This document shows, in pieces, positions 1 to 6,974 of a stretch of DNA of 38,084 nucleotides. Under the pieces are notes generated by a model. That model was given only the letters and a program-made list of their open reading frames with translations. It had not been told where the DNA came from and did no database searches. Numbering within the stretch: the stretch's first letter is position 1; each line of letters begins with the position of its first letter. This stretch comes from Streptomyces sp. MUM 203J (lineage in GTDB: Bacteria; Actinomycetota; Actinomycetes; Streptomycetales; Streptomycetaceae), in assembly GCF_022414595.1 (NCBI RefSeq), contig NZ_JADWYO010000058.1, positions 1-38,084 on the forward strand, in the 5' to 3' direction. A program made the position numbers and the translations under genes.

Positions 1-70
1 CCGTCATGACCACACCGGCCCTACAGGCCGCGTAACCGAACCTGTCACCCAACCCTGCATCAGACCCGCC

Positions 71-469
71 AAGCACCGCCGCCACGGCGTGAACGTGCAG
101 GTAGTCACCGATCCTGGCGGCCGGCTGCTGTGGCTTTCCCCCGCGCTGCCGGGCCGCGCCCATGACCTGACCGCCGCCCGTACCCACCGGATCATCCGTA
201 TCTGCGAACGCCAGGGCATCCCCATCCTGGCCGACCTCGCATACCAAGAAGGAGGTCCCTGGGTCACCACCGGCGTCAAGCGCCGACCGCACAGCGGCCT
301 CACCCCCACCCAGCAGACCGCGAACCGGGCGTTGGCCCGGACCCGCGCCCCGGTCGAGCGCGGCGTCGCCCGCCTCAAGTCCTGGCGGATCTTCCGGCAC
401 GCCCGCTGCAGCCCGAACCGCATGACGTCAATTGCCAAAGCCGTACTCACCCTGGAGCGGCACCGCTGA
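71..469 (+). pseudogene. 5'-truncated IS5-type (DDE_Tnp_4) transposase remnant
   Basis: The frame ending at TGA 467-469 matches, codon for codon without indels, the C-terminal half of the complete transposase at 1706-2455 (offset 1986). Similarity begins abruptly at the KHRRHG codons (position 71); upstream the frame stays open to the window edge but no longer resembles the paralogue. The second catalytic Asp (ILADLAY) and the Glu (APVERGV) are kept, while the helix-turn-helix region and first Asp (LLDGT) are missing, so it cannot act alone. The two copies differ at roughly 19 of 126 residues, so they are diverged paralogues and not a fresh duplication. The IS right end probably lies near 485, since CTCA followed by GTTAC is shared with the other copy. 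Confidence 0.85.
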
Positions 470-496
470 AGAACCTCACTGTTACGCCTGAGAACA

Positions 497-1291
497 GTGG
501 GAATTCTGGTGAGCCTGTGTGCGGTGTTCTTCGGGGGCACGGGCTGCGCGGTCCCCGGCGTCACCCATGACGGCGAGACCCGCGAGGGGCGGCCCTTCAA
601 GTTGATCGCCCTGACGGTCGTCGACGGACTTCCGATCAGTAATCCAGGGCTGGACATCCTGGTGGAGATCGGAGCGTTCGCGCTGGAGAGTTATCTGGCC
701 GCGCAGGCGAAGGGGGAGTTCGAACCGGAGGACGACACGGTACTGACCGTGACCCGGACGGTGAACGGCGAGAAGGAGGTCACCGTCTACCGGATCGACA
801 CGCTGCGCAAGCTGGAAGTCAGGATGGACGGCGAGTTCGTCACGACGGTGGAAGACCGGCGTATAGCGGTCGAGGTCGTCCCTGGCACGGACTCCACCCT
901 GCTGATCAGCGACATCGGGGAACGGGTCCACTGGGAGGGGAGTTTCACGCTCGACCCGACCGGGCTGGTCGGGGATACGCATGTTGATCTCGACACCGGC
1001 AGGGTCCACGAGCACGCCGGTGCCCCCGGTGCCGACTTCACCCATGGCGGCGCCGTCAACCCCTGGGGTTTGGAGGGGGTGGGCGAGGCACGCATCGCCG
1101 AATGGCGAAGCGCACTGCCCAGCCGCGAGGAATGCTCCGGGCTGCCGGAGGAATCCTGGCGGACCGCCACCGACATCGAAGTGATCTTTTCCGGTGCGGT
1201 GCACTGCGTCCGCACCGGCGAGGGAAGATTCGGACGTGTCACGCTTGGGCAGGACTACGAATACCTGGTGTGGAAGGACCCGGACGAGTAA
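497..1291 (+). CDS. Putative lipoprotein of unknown function
   Basis: The protein is 264 aa from a GTG start. Its N-terminus is short and hydrophobic and reaches Cys17 after GGTG, a poor lipobox because -3 is Gly. The rest is acidic and soluble, with no family I recognise; Trp, Gly and charged residues are spread evenly as in a folded extracytoplasmic domain. The start is doubtful: there is no good ribosome binding site before 497, and the frame stays open back to the transposase stop at 467-469, encoding a basic LLRLRT stretch that would make a normal signal-peptide n-region but contains no ATG, GTG or TTG. The native start may have been removed by the insertion sequence that ends just upstream. 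Confidence 0.55.
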   Translation: MGILVSLCAVFFGGTGCAVPGVTHDGETREGRPFKLIALTVVDGLPISNPGLDILVEIGAFALESYLAAQAKGEFEPEDDTVLTVTRTVNGEKEVTVYRIDTLRKLEVRMDGEFVTTVEDRRIAVEVVPGTDSTLLISDIGERVHWEGSFTLDPTGLVGDTHVDLDTGRVHEHAGAPGADFTHGGAVNPWGLEGVGEARIAEWRSALPSREECSGLPEESWRTATDIEVIFSGAVHCVRTGEGRFGRVTLGQDYEYLVWKDPDE

Positions 1292-1346
1292 TTCACGTGA
1301 TCTCTGTGCACCCAGGTGGGGGCGTCGGGGTCCGTGACCATTGCCT

Positions 1347-1380
1347 CACGGGTGGCGGATTGGAAAGAACGTGACCCGTG
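1347..1380. repeat. Inverted repeat between the lipoprotein gene and the 53-aa ORF
   Basis: CACGGGT (1347-1353) and ACCCGTG (1374-1380) are perfect inverted 7-mers separated by 20 nt. They lie 56-89 nt after the stop of the upstream gene and about 47 nt before the small ORF. They could be an operator half-site pair or a weak terminator stem; there is no T-tract. Confidence 0.35.
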
Positions 1381-1426
1381 GGCCCGGCTATCGAAGGTTT
1401 CGTACGGTCAGGACGGAAGGTGCTTG

Positions 1427-1588
1427 ATGGGAATCACGGAGATCGTGGTCGGTACGTTGATGGCCGCACAGGCTGTGGAGGAAGCCAGCAAGAACGCGCC
1501 CAAGGGCGGCGGGGGCATCAACAACGACCCGGGTGCTACGGGTGAGGCCGACGTCATGCTGGACGACATGTCGCGAGACGACGACTGA
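1427..1588 (+). CDS. Small acidic protein, 53 aa, unknown function
   Basis: ATG 1427 is preceded by a strong GGAAGG ribosome binding site (1415-1420) at 6-nt spacing, which favours this start over earlier codons in the same frame. The product has a short apolar N-terminal segment (about residues 4-15), a Gly-rich hinge (GGGG, residues 28-31) and a very acidic C-terminus ending RDDD. It has no recognisable domain and no cysteines. It lies between a putative lipoprotein gene and a complete insertion sequence. Its size and layout would fit a peptide precursor or a small regulator, but no processing or maturation gene is nearby, so no function is assigned. Confidence 0.45.
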   Translation: MGITEIVVGTLMAAQAVEEASKNAPKGGGGINNDPGATGEADVMLDDMSRDDD

Positions 1589-1636
1589 TTGAGCTTCTTC
1601 GAGCGGGCCACCGATCGGGTGACGGTCCGTGAAGCG

Positions 1637-2477
1637 CAACGAGCGAGGCCCCCGGGCAGTTGATCGAGATGTCTAACGTCTCAACCACGCTGCTCAGGGG
1701 CCTCGTTGGTCATCTATCCTGCCGCACTCGACCTGCCACATGCGCTCGTGGAGTGGGTCACCATGCTCATCGTCACCCGTGAGGGTGACCGCCGCTGCAA
1801 GCTCCGTCCGTCCCAGCGCGCGATCGTGGCACTGGTGTACCTGCGCGAGCACACCACCCCGGCGGAGATCGCTGCCGGGTTCGGGATCAGCGAGTCCACC
1901 GCCCACGCCTACACCAGCGCGGTCATCGGCCTCCTCGCCGACCGTGCACCCGGCCTGCTGAAGGTCCTACGCGAACAGGATCCGGACTTCGTCCTCCTGG
2001 ACGGCACGCTCGCCGAGTGCGACCGGGTCGGCGACGGACGGGCCGACTGCTCCCACAAGCACCGCCGGCACGGGGTGAACGTGCAGGTAGTCACCGATCC
2101 GGACGGCCGGCTGCTGTGGCTCTCACCCGCGCTGCCGGGCCGCTCCCACGACCTGACCGCCGCCCGCACCCACCGGATCATCCGCATCTGCGAGCGCCAG
2201 GGCGTCCCCATCCTGGCCGATCTCGCCTACCAGGGCGGTGGCCCCTGGCTGACCACGGGCATCAAACGCAGGCCCCTGCGGGAACTCACCCCTACCGAGA
2301 AGACCGTCAACCGGGCTCTGGCCGCGGCACGGGCACCGGTTGAGCGCGGCGTGGCCTGCCTGAAGTCCTGGCGGATCTTCCGCAGGTCCCGCTGCAGCCC
2401 CAACCGCATGACGTCAATCGCCAAAGCCATTCTCACCCTGGAGCGGCAACGCTGAAGAGGCTCAGTTACTGATCTCG
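1637..2477 (+). mobile_element. IS5-family insertion sequence, ends uncertain
   Basis: This unit contains the intact transposase gene. Two candidate end signals are visible. CAACGAG...GAGGCCCC (1637-1652) is an imperfect inverted match to GGGGCCTCGTTG (1697-1708), forming a stem that overlaps the TTG start codon. A 13-nt sequence at 1665-1677 is an inverted match (10 of 13) to GTTACTGATCTCG at 2465-2477. The right end shares CTCA-GTTAC with the truncated copy near 475-485. I could not identify a target duplication, so the boundaries are approximate. Confidence 0.5.
1706..2455 (+). CDS. IS5-family DDE transposase (HTH_Tnp_4 + DDE_Tnp_4)
   Basis: The protein is 249 aa from TTG 1706 (GTG 1709 is an alternative). 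Residues 30-80 form a helix-turn-helix region (TPAEIAAGFGISESTAHAY). The catalytic triad is visible as Asp99 (LLDGT), Asp172 (ILADLAY) and Glu213 (APVERGV), the usual arrangement for single-ORF Streptomyces IS5 relatives of about 250-270 aa. No frameshift or stop interrupts it, so the element may still be mobile or able to mobilise the truncated copy. A stem-loop overlaps the start codon and could limit expression by read-through transcription, a common feature of IS elements; that role is inferred. Confidence 0.92.
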   Translation: MVIYPAALDLPHALVEWVTMLIVTREGDRRCKLRPSQRAIVALVYLREHTTPAEIAAGFGISESTAHAYTSAVIGLLADRAPGLLKVLREQDPDFVLLDGTLAECDRVGDGRADCSHKHRRHGVNVQVVTDPDGRLLWLSPALPGRSHDLTAARTHRIIRICERQGVPILADLAYQGGGPWLTTGIKRRPLRELTPTEKTVNRALAAARAPVERGVACLKSWRIFRRSRCSPNRMTSIAKAILTLERQR

Positions 2478-3228
2478 CCATCTGAAACCCAGCTGACCGT
2501 AAGGGTAAAACGAACGTCCCGCTCAACGGGGTTCAGACGTACGCTCAACTGCTCAGGGTCACCCGACGTCACCTTGTACGGGAATCCAACACCATTGCCT
2601 CCCGCCCCTACGACCTGCGGTTGCACCGAGGTCGGTTCCGAGGGAAGTGTGACCTCGTAGAGTCGCTTATCCATTCCACCACCGCAGCCGTCTTGCTTGA
2701 TTATTGATCCTCTTTTCGGAACCCCCTCACTCGATGTCACATCAAGAGTTATGCCCGTCACGACGATTACCTGGCCGGTTGAGGCATGCAACGTGATCGG
2801 GATTTCAACGTATTCGGGACCGCCGGTCAGCACTGGTACACTTTTCCGACCTCCGGGGGACTCCGCCTCAAATCGGAAAGATCTGATTAGAAGTATCGCG
2901 GAACGCATCCACCGGGGCCGGGCGAAGCGATCTTCAGGCCTGGCGGATCGGATACCGCGCTGCCGATCCATCCCCATAGGGAAGGGATGACTGTCCCAAT
3001 CAGAATCAAAGCTGCCGGAATCACGAGCTGCTGAATCCACCAAGGCTTGTCTAAGGGATCCGAGGCATGCGGTGGATGCGCTCTTCCGGATGCCCCGGCG
3101 GCGGGCTCGGTGTCCGGCGGCCCGCCGTTCGAGGCGCTTGCCGCAGAGGTGCTCGAATCAGTAGACAATCCGCTCTCCAAGCCATCCGATAGGACGCATT
3201 CGATCCAGTCGCGCCGCCAGTGGGGCAT
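2462..3228 (-). pseudogene. Frameshifted membrane-anchored protein, unknown function
   Basis: Two overlapping minus-strand frames appear to be halves of one gene. The first (ATG 3226-3228, stop at 2887) gives a Ser/Pro-rich cytoplasmic part of about 60 residues and one transmembrane helix (QQLVIPAALILIGTVIPSLW). The second carries the extracytoplasmic part, from roughly RSFRFEAES to a TGA at 2462-2464, rich in beta-strand-like alternation (GQVIVVTGITLDV, LSVRLNPVE). A -1 shift in the 2890-2950 region joins them into about 250 aa. The stretch is richer in A/T than its neighbours. Its stop falls in bases resembling the IS right end, so the C-terminus may also be clipped. Alternatively the second half starts at its own ATG. 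Confidence 0.4.
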
Positions 3229-3537
3229 CCCATGCTCTCAGGACGCACTGACATCCGCGGCGAGACGGCCCGCCTTCATGCCTCCCGCCGGTCACGCCTG
3301 ACGGCGTTCACGGCCGCCGGCGAGGGTTGCCGTGGACCCGAGGACCGGCCGGGCTGACATGCTGCGATGAGGATCACGTCCGTCTCGGTCTCTCCCGGCT
3401 CCTCTCGGCCTCGGAGTCCCGCAGCGGTCGGCCCGTCGCCACCGCGAAGTGCGGTCGGCACCCGAGTCCCCTCGGGGCTGGAGGGAAGAATCACCCTGCG
3501 GCCGACCGCGCGAGCCACCGGCTCGGGTGCAGGACCG
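3229..3537. other. Non-coding stretch
   Basis: About 310 nt between the divergent broken membrane gene and the end of the pentapeptide-repeat gene. Open frames here lack credible starts and ribosome binding sites. No clear hairpin or promoter was recognised. Confidence 0.5.
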
Positions 3538-4197
3538 TCAGGTGTCGCTCACGGTGAGGCCGATGTGCTGCGCCAGGGCGGGCGCCAGGTCGAACAGCTG
3601 GGCCGTGTCGATCGTGGCGCCGCCAAGGGAGCCGATCCCTGTGATGATGCCCAGCGCGGTGGCCTCGCGCAGGTCGACCCGGGTCAGGGTGGCCCGGTCG
3701 AAGCGGGCGCGGTCCAGGGTCGAGCCGGGGAAGCGGACGTCGGCCAGCCGGGCTCCGCCGAAGTCCACGTCCCGCAGCAGGCAGTCGACGAAGACGACGT
3801 CCTTCAGCGAGGACGCACGCAGGTTGACCGAGTCGAATTTGCACTGGTGGAAGACGACACGGCGCATCTCGCTGCCGTGGATCTCCGTACCGGCGAGGAC
3901 GCCGGCGGCGCACTCGGCGTCCAGCCAGGTGGTCTCGGCGAGGTTGGTTCCGACCATGCGCACTGCGTGCAGCCACACCTCGTCGAACCGGGAGCGCCGC
4001 AGGCGGCCTCCCTCGAAGGAGACCGAGGAGAAGGCCGACTGGCTGAAGAGGGAACTGCCCGCTTCCGCGTCGCCGAAGGCGGTGCCGTCGAAGTGGAGCC
4101 ATTCGTAACTGCCCGAGTGCCCGAGCCTGCCGGTGAAGGGCTCAAGACGGGCCGCGTACGGCAGGGCGGCCAGGTCACGGGGGGTGCTCACGCGCAT
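3538..4197 (-). CDS. Pentapeptide-repeat protein
   Basis: 219 aa from ATG 4195-4197, with an excellent GGAGGA ribosome binding site about 7 nt upstream. From about residue 50 to 195 the sequence cycles in the A(D/N)LxX pattern of the pentapeptide-repeat family (SFEGGRLRRSRF, VNLRASSLKDVVF, VDFGGARLADVRF, RARFDRATLTRVDLREA), predicting a right-handed quadrilateral beta-helix. The N-terminal 45 residues lack repeats. There is no signal peptide or membrane helix, so it is probably cytoplasmic. Some family members mimic DNA and protect gyrase (Qnr, MfpA), but most have unknown roles and nothing here points to gyrase. It is monocistronic. Confidence 0.85.
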   Translation of the reverse strand: MRVSTPRDLAALPYAARLEPFTGRLGHSGSYEWLHFDGTAFGDAEAGSSLFSQSAFSSVSFEGGRLRRSRFDEVWLHAVRMVGTNLAETTWLDAECAAGVLAGTEIHGSEMRRVVFHQCKFDSVNLRASSLKDVVFVDCLLRDVDFGGARLADVRFPGSTLDRARFDRATLTRVDLREATALGIITGIGSLGGATIDTAQLFDLAPALAQHIGLTVSDT

Positions 4198-4979
4198 GGG
4201 AAGTCCTCCGAACGGACGGGGGCGGGTACCCCCGCCATGGCCCTGCGCGGGTTCCGTGACGGGGAGCGCCCATGCTGACCTCGCCCGCGCCGTTCTGCCT
4301 AATCGGCGCGACCTGGAGAAACCGCTCCGAAGGGCGGTCGGCCGCCACGACGGAAGTACGATGACTCGGGCTTATGGCGCATTCTGTCCGACTGTCGTTG
4401 TGATGTTCACCGCGGATCACAGGCGGCGAAGGTCCTGTACCGGCTGCCTCCAGACGGTCAGGGCGCCTGCTCGGCCTGGAGGTTGGGGCGGCCCACGGCT
4501 GAGCGCGGCGGCCGGGTACGGTCCGGAGGCGCGGTTCTCTGAGATCGATTCTGCGGTTCGCCTCCTGATCGCCGGATCCGCGGACCGCGCGCACCGTGCC
4601 TCCTGGACAACCGGGGAAGCCACCGAGGCGTCCCTGAGGCCCGTGCGCCACCCTGGCCAGCCGCAGTCAGGCGGCGGTCATGCGCTGCGCACCCGCACCC
4701 GCACCCGCACCCGCACCCGCACCCGCACCCGCACCCGCGTGAAGCGTCCACGGCGTGCGCTTCGGCTGTGTCCCCGGGCTGCGGGCGGTGTCTGCGGATG
4801 TCGGTACCTGATCTGCCCGTCGGCATCTGGAGTCGCCCGAAGGGGCGAAGCGCCGGGTGTCCGGCAGCGGATACCCCGGGGGGCGAGAGTGCCGTGCTGG
4901 GCTCGTGGCAGTCAGGTGGACCGCTGCGGAATCGATGGTGATCGCCGCGGTCCGGACCCACACCCCGAAAGGCAGCTCC
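4198..4979. other. Long non-coding stretch with a hexanucleotide tract
   Basis: About 780 nt separate the start of the pentapeptide gene from the lipoprotein start at 4980. Frames on both strands are long only because of G/C content; they lack ribosome binding sites, shift codon bias, or run through the repeat as Arg-Thr or Gly-Ala tracts. Apart from the (ACCCGC) tract at 4691-4738 I see no gene, tRNA or clear promoter. Confidence 0.5.
4691..4738. repeat. (ACCCGC)8 perfect hexanucleotide tandem repeat
   Basis: Eight uninterrupted copies of ACCCGC (48 nt) within non-coding DNA, about 240 nt before the lipoprotein start. Pure hexamer tracts of this size are prone to slippage. C/G asymmetry between strands is complete, so one strand is G-rich (GCGGGT). 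Confidence 0.95.
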
Positions 4980-5522
4980 ATGAAGAAGAACCACGCCCCA
5001 GGAACCGGCGCGGCGCGCGCCCTGGCGGTGGCCGTCCTGCTGTCCGCCACGCTCACCGGCTGCGCGGACGGCGACGGCAACGGCTCGTCGGCGAACAGTC
5101 CGACGCCCACGGCCGCCTCGCCCACCGGCCGACTGGCGGGCACGGCGGCCGTCGGAACGCGCACCGGCGACCTCGGCACCTACCTCGTCGACGGCGGCGG
5201 CCTTACGCTCTACCTCTTCGAGGCGGACACCTCGGGGGACTCCACCTGTTACGGAGGCTGCGCCGAGGTGTGGCCTCCGCTCACCACCACCGGCGAGCCA
5301 CAGGCGACGGGGGACGCCGACGGCGGCCTCCTCGGCACGACCACCCGCGAGGACGACACCACGCAAGTCACGTACAACGGACACCCCTTGTACTACTACC
5401 AGGGGGACTCTCAGGCGGGTGACACGAAGGGGCAGGGGCTGGATCAGTTCGGTGCGGCGTGGTACGTGCTCGACTCCGCGGGGGACCGGATCCAGCGTGA
5501 AGAGGACGACGGCCCCTACTGA
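4980..5522 (+). CDS. Secreted-repeat lipoprotein (COG4315, Yx(FWY)xxD)
   Basis: 180 aa from ATG 4980, with a GAAAGG ribosome binding site 8 nt upstream. A basic n-region, an apolar core and the lipobox LTGC give lipidated Cys28. A Thr/Ser/Pro-rich linker (about 32-60) precedes two copies of the Lipoprotein_15 repeat: YLFEAD (78-83) followed by CYGGC and a WPPL segment, and YYYQGD (138-143) ending FGAAWYVLD. The cysteines Cys90 and Cys94 could form a disulfide or bind metal or haem. The family is exported in many actinobacteria and has no settled function. It converges on nuoN with only 33 nt between stop codons and shares a terminator with it, so it is not in the nuo operon. Confidence 0.85.
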   Translation: MKKNHAPGTGAARALAVAVLLSATLTGCADGDGNGSSANSPTPTAASPTGRLAGTAAVGTRTGDLGTYLVDGGGLTLYLFEADTSGDSTCYGGCAEVWPPLTTTGEPQATGDADGGLLGTTTREDDTTQVTYNGHPLYYYQGDSQAGDTKGQGLDQFGAAWYVLDSAGDRIQREEDDGPY

Positions 5523-5559
5523 CACGCCGTCGGTCACCGCGCACGGCACCCACTGTCAG
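5519..5559. terminator. Bidirectional terminator between lipoprotein gene and nuoN
   Basis: CTGACA (5519-5524) pairs with TGTCAG (5554-5559), and inside it GCCGT (5526-5530) pairs with ACGGC (5543-5547). The symmetric stem contains both converging stop codons. There is no T-tract, as is usual in Streptomyces. Confidence 0.6.
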
Positions 5560-6974
5560 CGGAGGAGGGGGCCCGTCGCGAGGGGGAGGACCGCGCCGCC
5601 GCCGATTCCGAGGGTGAGGGAGGCCGCGGCGGCGGTGTAGGCGGTCGCGGCGGACCAGCGACCGCGTGCCGCGTGGGCTTCGGCGGAGGCCTGCGTGGTG
5701 ATGAACACGGGGGCGAGCCAGCGCAGGTAGTAGAAGAGGGAGGCCACGGTGTTGACGACGGCGAGGACGGCGAGCCAGGCGTAGCCGCCGTCGACCGTGG
5801 CACTGAAGATCTCCAGCTTTCCGAGGAAGACGCCGGTGGGTGGGGTGCCGACCAGGCCCAGGAGGCAGACGGCGAGGACGGCTGCGAGGCCCGGACGGCT
5901 GCGGGCCAGGCCGCGGTAGGCGTCGAGAGTGCGGGCGTGCGGAAGCTCGGTGACCACGGCGAAGGCGCCGAGGTTTGTGACCGCGTAGGCGGCGAGATAG
6001 AACAGCAGGCTCTTCTGGGCGAGGTCGGTCCGGGTGGTGACGGCCAGGGCCATCAGGAGGTAGCCGACCTGGCTGATGGCGGAGTAGGCGAGCAGACGTC
6101 TGACGGAGTTCTGGAAGAACGCGGCCAGGTTTCCCAGCGTCATGGTGACGGCGGCGACGACGGCGAGGAGCAGGGGCCAGTTGACCTCGCTGTCGGGCAG
6201 AGCCTGGTGCAGCAGGCGGTAACCGGCGATCAGGCCGCCGACCTTGGGCAGCGTGGTGACGTAGGCGGCGATGGGGGCGGGTGCGCCGTCTGCGACGTCG
6301 GGCACCCAGAAGTGGGCGGGGACCGCTCCGGCCTTGAAGAGGATGCCGGACAGGACGCCGACGAGCCCGACCGCAACAAGCCCGTAGGCGGCGGACGGCA
6401 GCGTGCTCTGCAGTTCGCGGTAGTGGGTGGAGTGCCCGGCCGCGTACAGGAGCGCGGTGCCGGCCAGCATGGTGGTGCCGAGCAGCACGCCCATGAGGTA
6501 GTACTTCAGGACGGCCTCGGTGCCCTGTTCGTCCTTGGCGAAGGCCGTGAGCGGATAGGCGGGGATGCTCGCGAGAAGATAGGCGGCGAACAGGGTCAGC
6601 AGGTCGTTCGCGCCGATGAGGGCGAGGTTCCCGGCCCCGGTGAGGAGCAGCAGGACCCAGTACTCGGTCTCCCGTCTGTGTCCGCGCACGCTTTCCACGG
6701 ACATGGTGATGACCAGCAGCAGGGCGCCGAGGACGGTCAGGCGGCCGACAGCGGTGGCGGTGTCCACGGCGAACGCGTCGGAGAAGACCGTCTGTTCGCG
6801 GGATGTGGCCATGGCGATGCCGGTGGCGGCCAGGCCGGTCGCCCCGGCCGCGGCCGCGAGCACGGCGATGATCCACTGCCGGTTGCGGGGCAGCCAGGCA
6901 CCGGCGAGCAGGCCGATGACGGCGGCGCCGAGCAGGGCGAGTTCGGGGATCAGCGCGGCGAGGTTCTCGTTCAC
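5556..6974 (-). CDS. nuoN: NADH-quinone oxidoreductase subunit N-like protein
   Basis: 472 aa from GTG 6974, overlapping the nuoM stop by four bases (GTGA). It is an antiporter-like integral membrane subunit of complex I with about 14 apolar helices. The transmembrane-7 lysine is present (Lys214, LFKAGAVPAHFWVPD) and the later helices carry the typical LLAYSAISQVGY block. In the transmembrane-5 segment (LLTLFAAYLLASIPAYPL) the position of the proton-channel glutamate is Leu133, so a residue considered essential for coupling is absent. It is the last gene of the minus-strand operon and ends in a shared terminator. Confidence 0.9.
   Translation of the reverse strand: MNENLAALIPELALLGAAVIGLLAGAWLPRNRQWIIAVLAAAAGATGLAATGIAMATSREQTVFSDAFAVDTATAVGRLTVLGALLLVITMSVESVRGHRRETEYWVLLLLTGAGNLALIGANDLLTLFAAYLLASIPAYPLTAFAKDEQGTEAVLKYYLMGVLLGTTMLAGTALLYAAGHSTHYRELQSTLPSAAYGLVAVGLVGVLSGILFKAGAVPAHFWVPDVADGAPAPIAAYVTTLPKVGGLIAGYRLLHQALPDSEVNWPLLLAVVAAVTMTLGNLAAFFQNSVRRLLAYSAISQVGYLLMALAVTTRTDLAQKSLLFYLAAYAVTNLGAFAVVTELPHARTLDAYRGLARSRPGLAAVLAVCLLGLVGTPPTGVFLGKLEIFSATVDGGYAWLAVLAVVNTVASLFYYLRWLAPVFITTQASAEAHAARGRWSAATAYTAAAASLTLGIGGGAVLPLATGPLLR

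Noticed and set aside
497..1588. RiPP cluster with the 53-aa peptide as precursor
   Set aside because: No maturation enzyme, leader motif, cysteine pattern or transporter is near; only IS genes and a lipoprotein-like ORF.
2880..2960. Programmed -1 frameshift site
   Set aside because: No convincing slippery heptamer or downstream structure; mutation or sequencing error is simpler.
3538..4197. Quinolone-resistance (Qnr/MfpA) protein
   Set aside because: It shares the repeat fold only; length and loops give no support for gyrase binding.
4133..5422. Very long open frame of over 400 codons on the plus strand through the hexamer tract
   Set aside because: It crosses a gene start, runs through the Arg-Thr repeat and ends in the wrong frame of the lipoprotein gene; Arg/Pro-rich composition is a G/C artefact.
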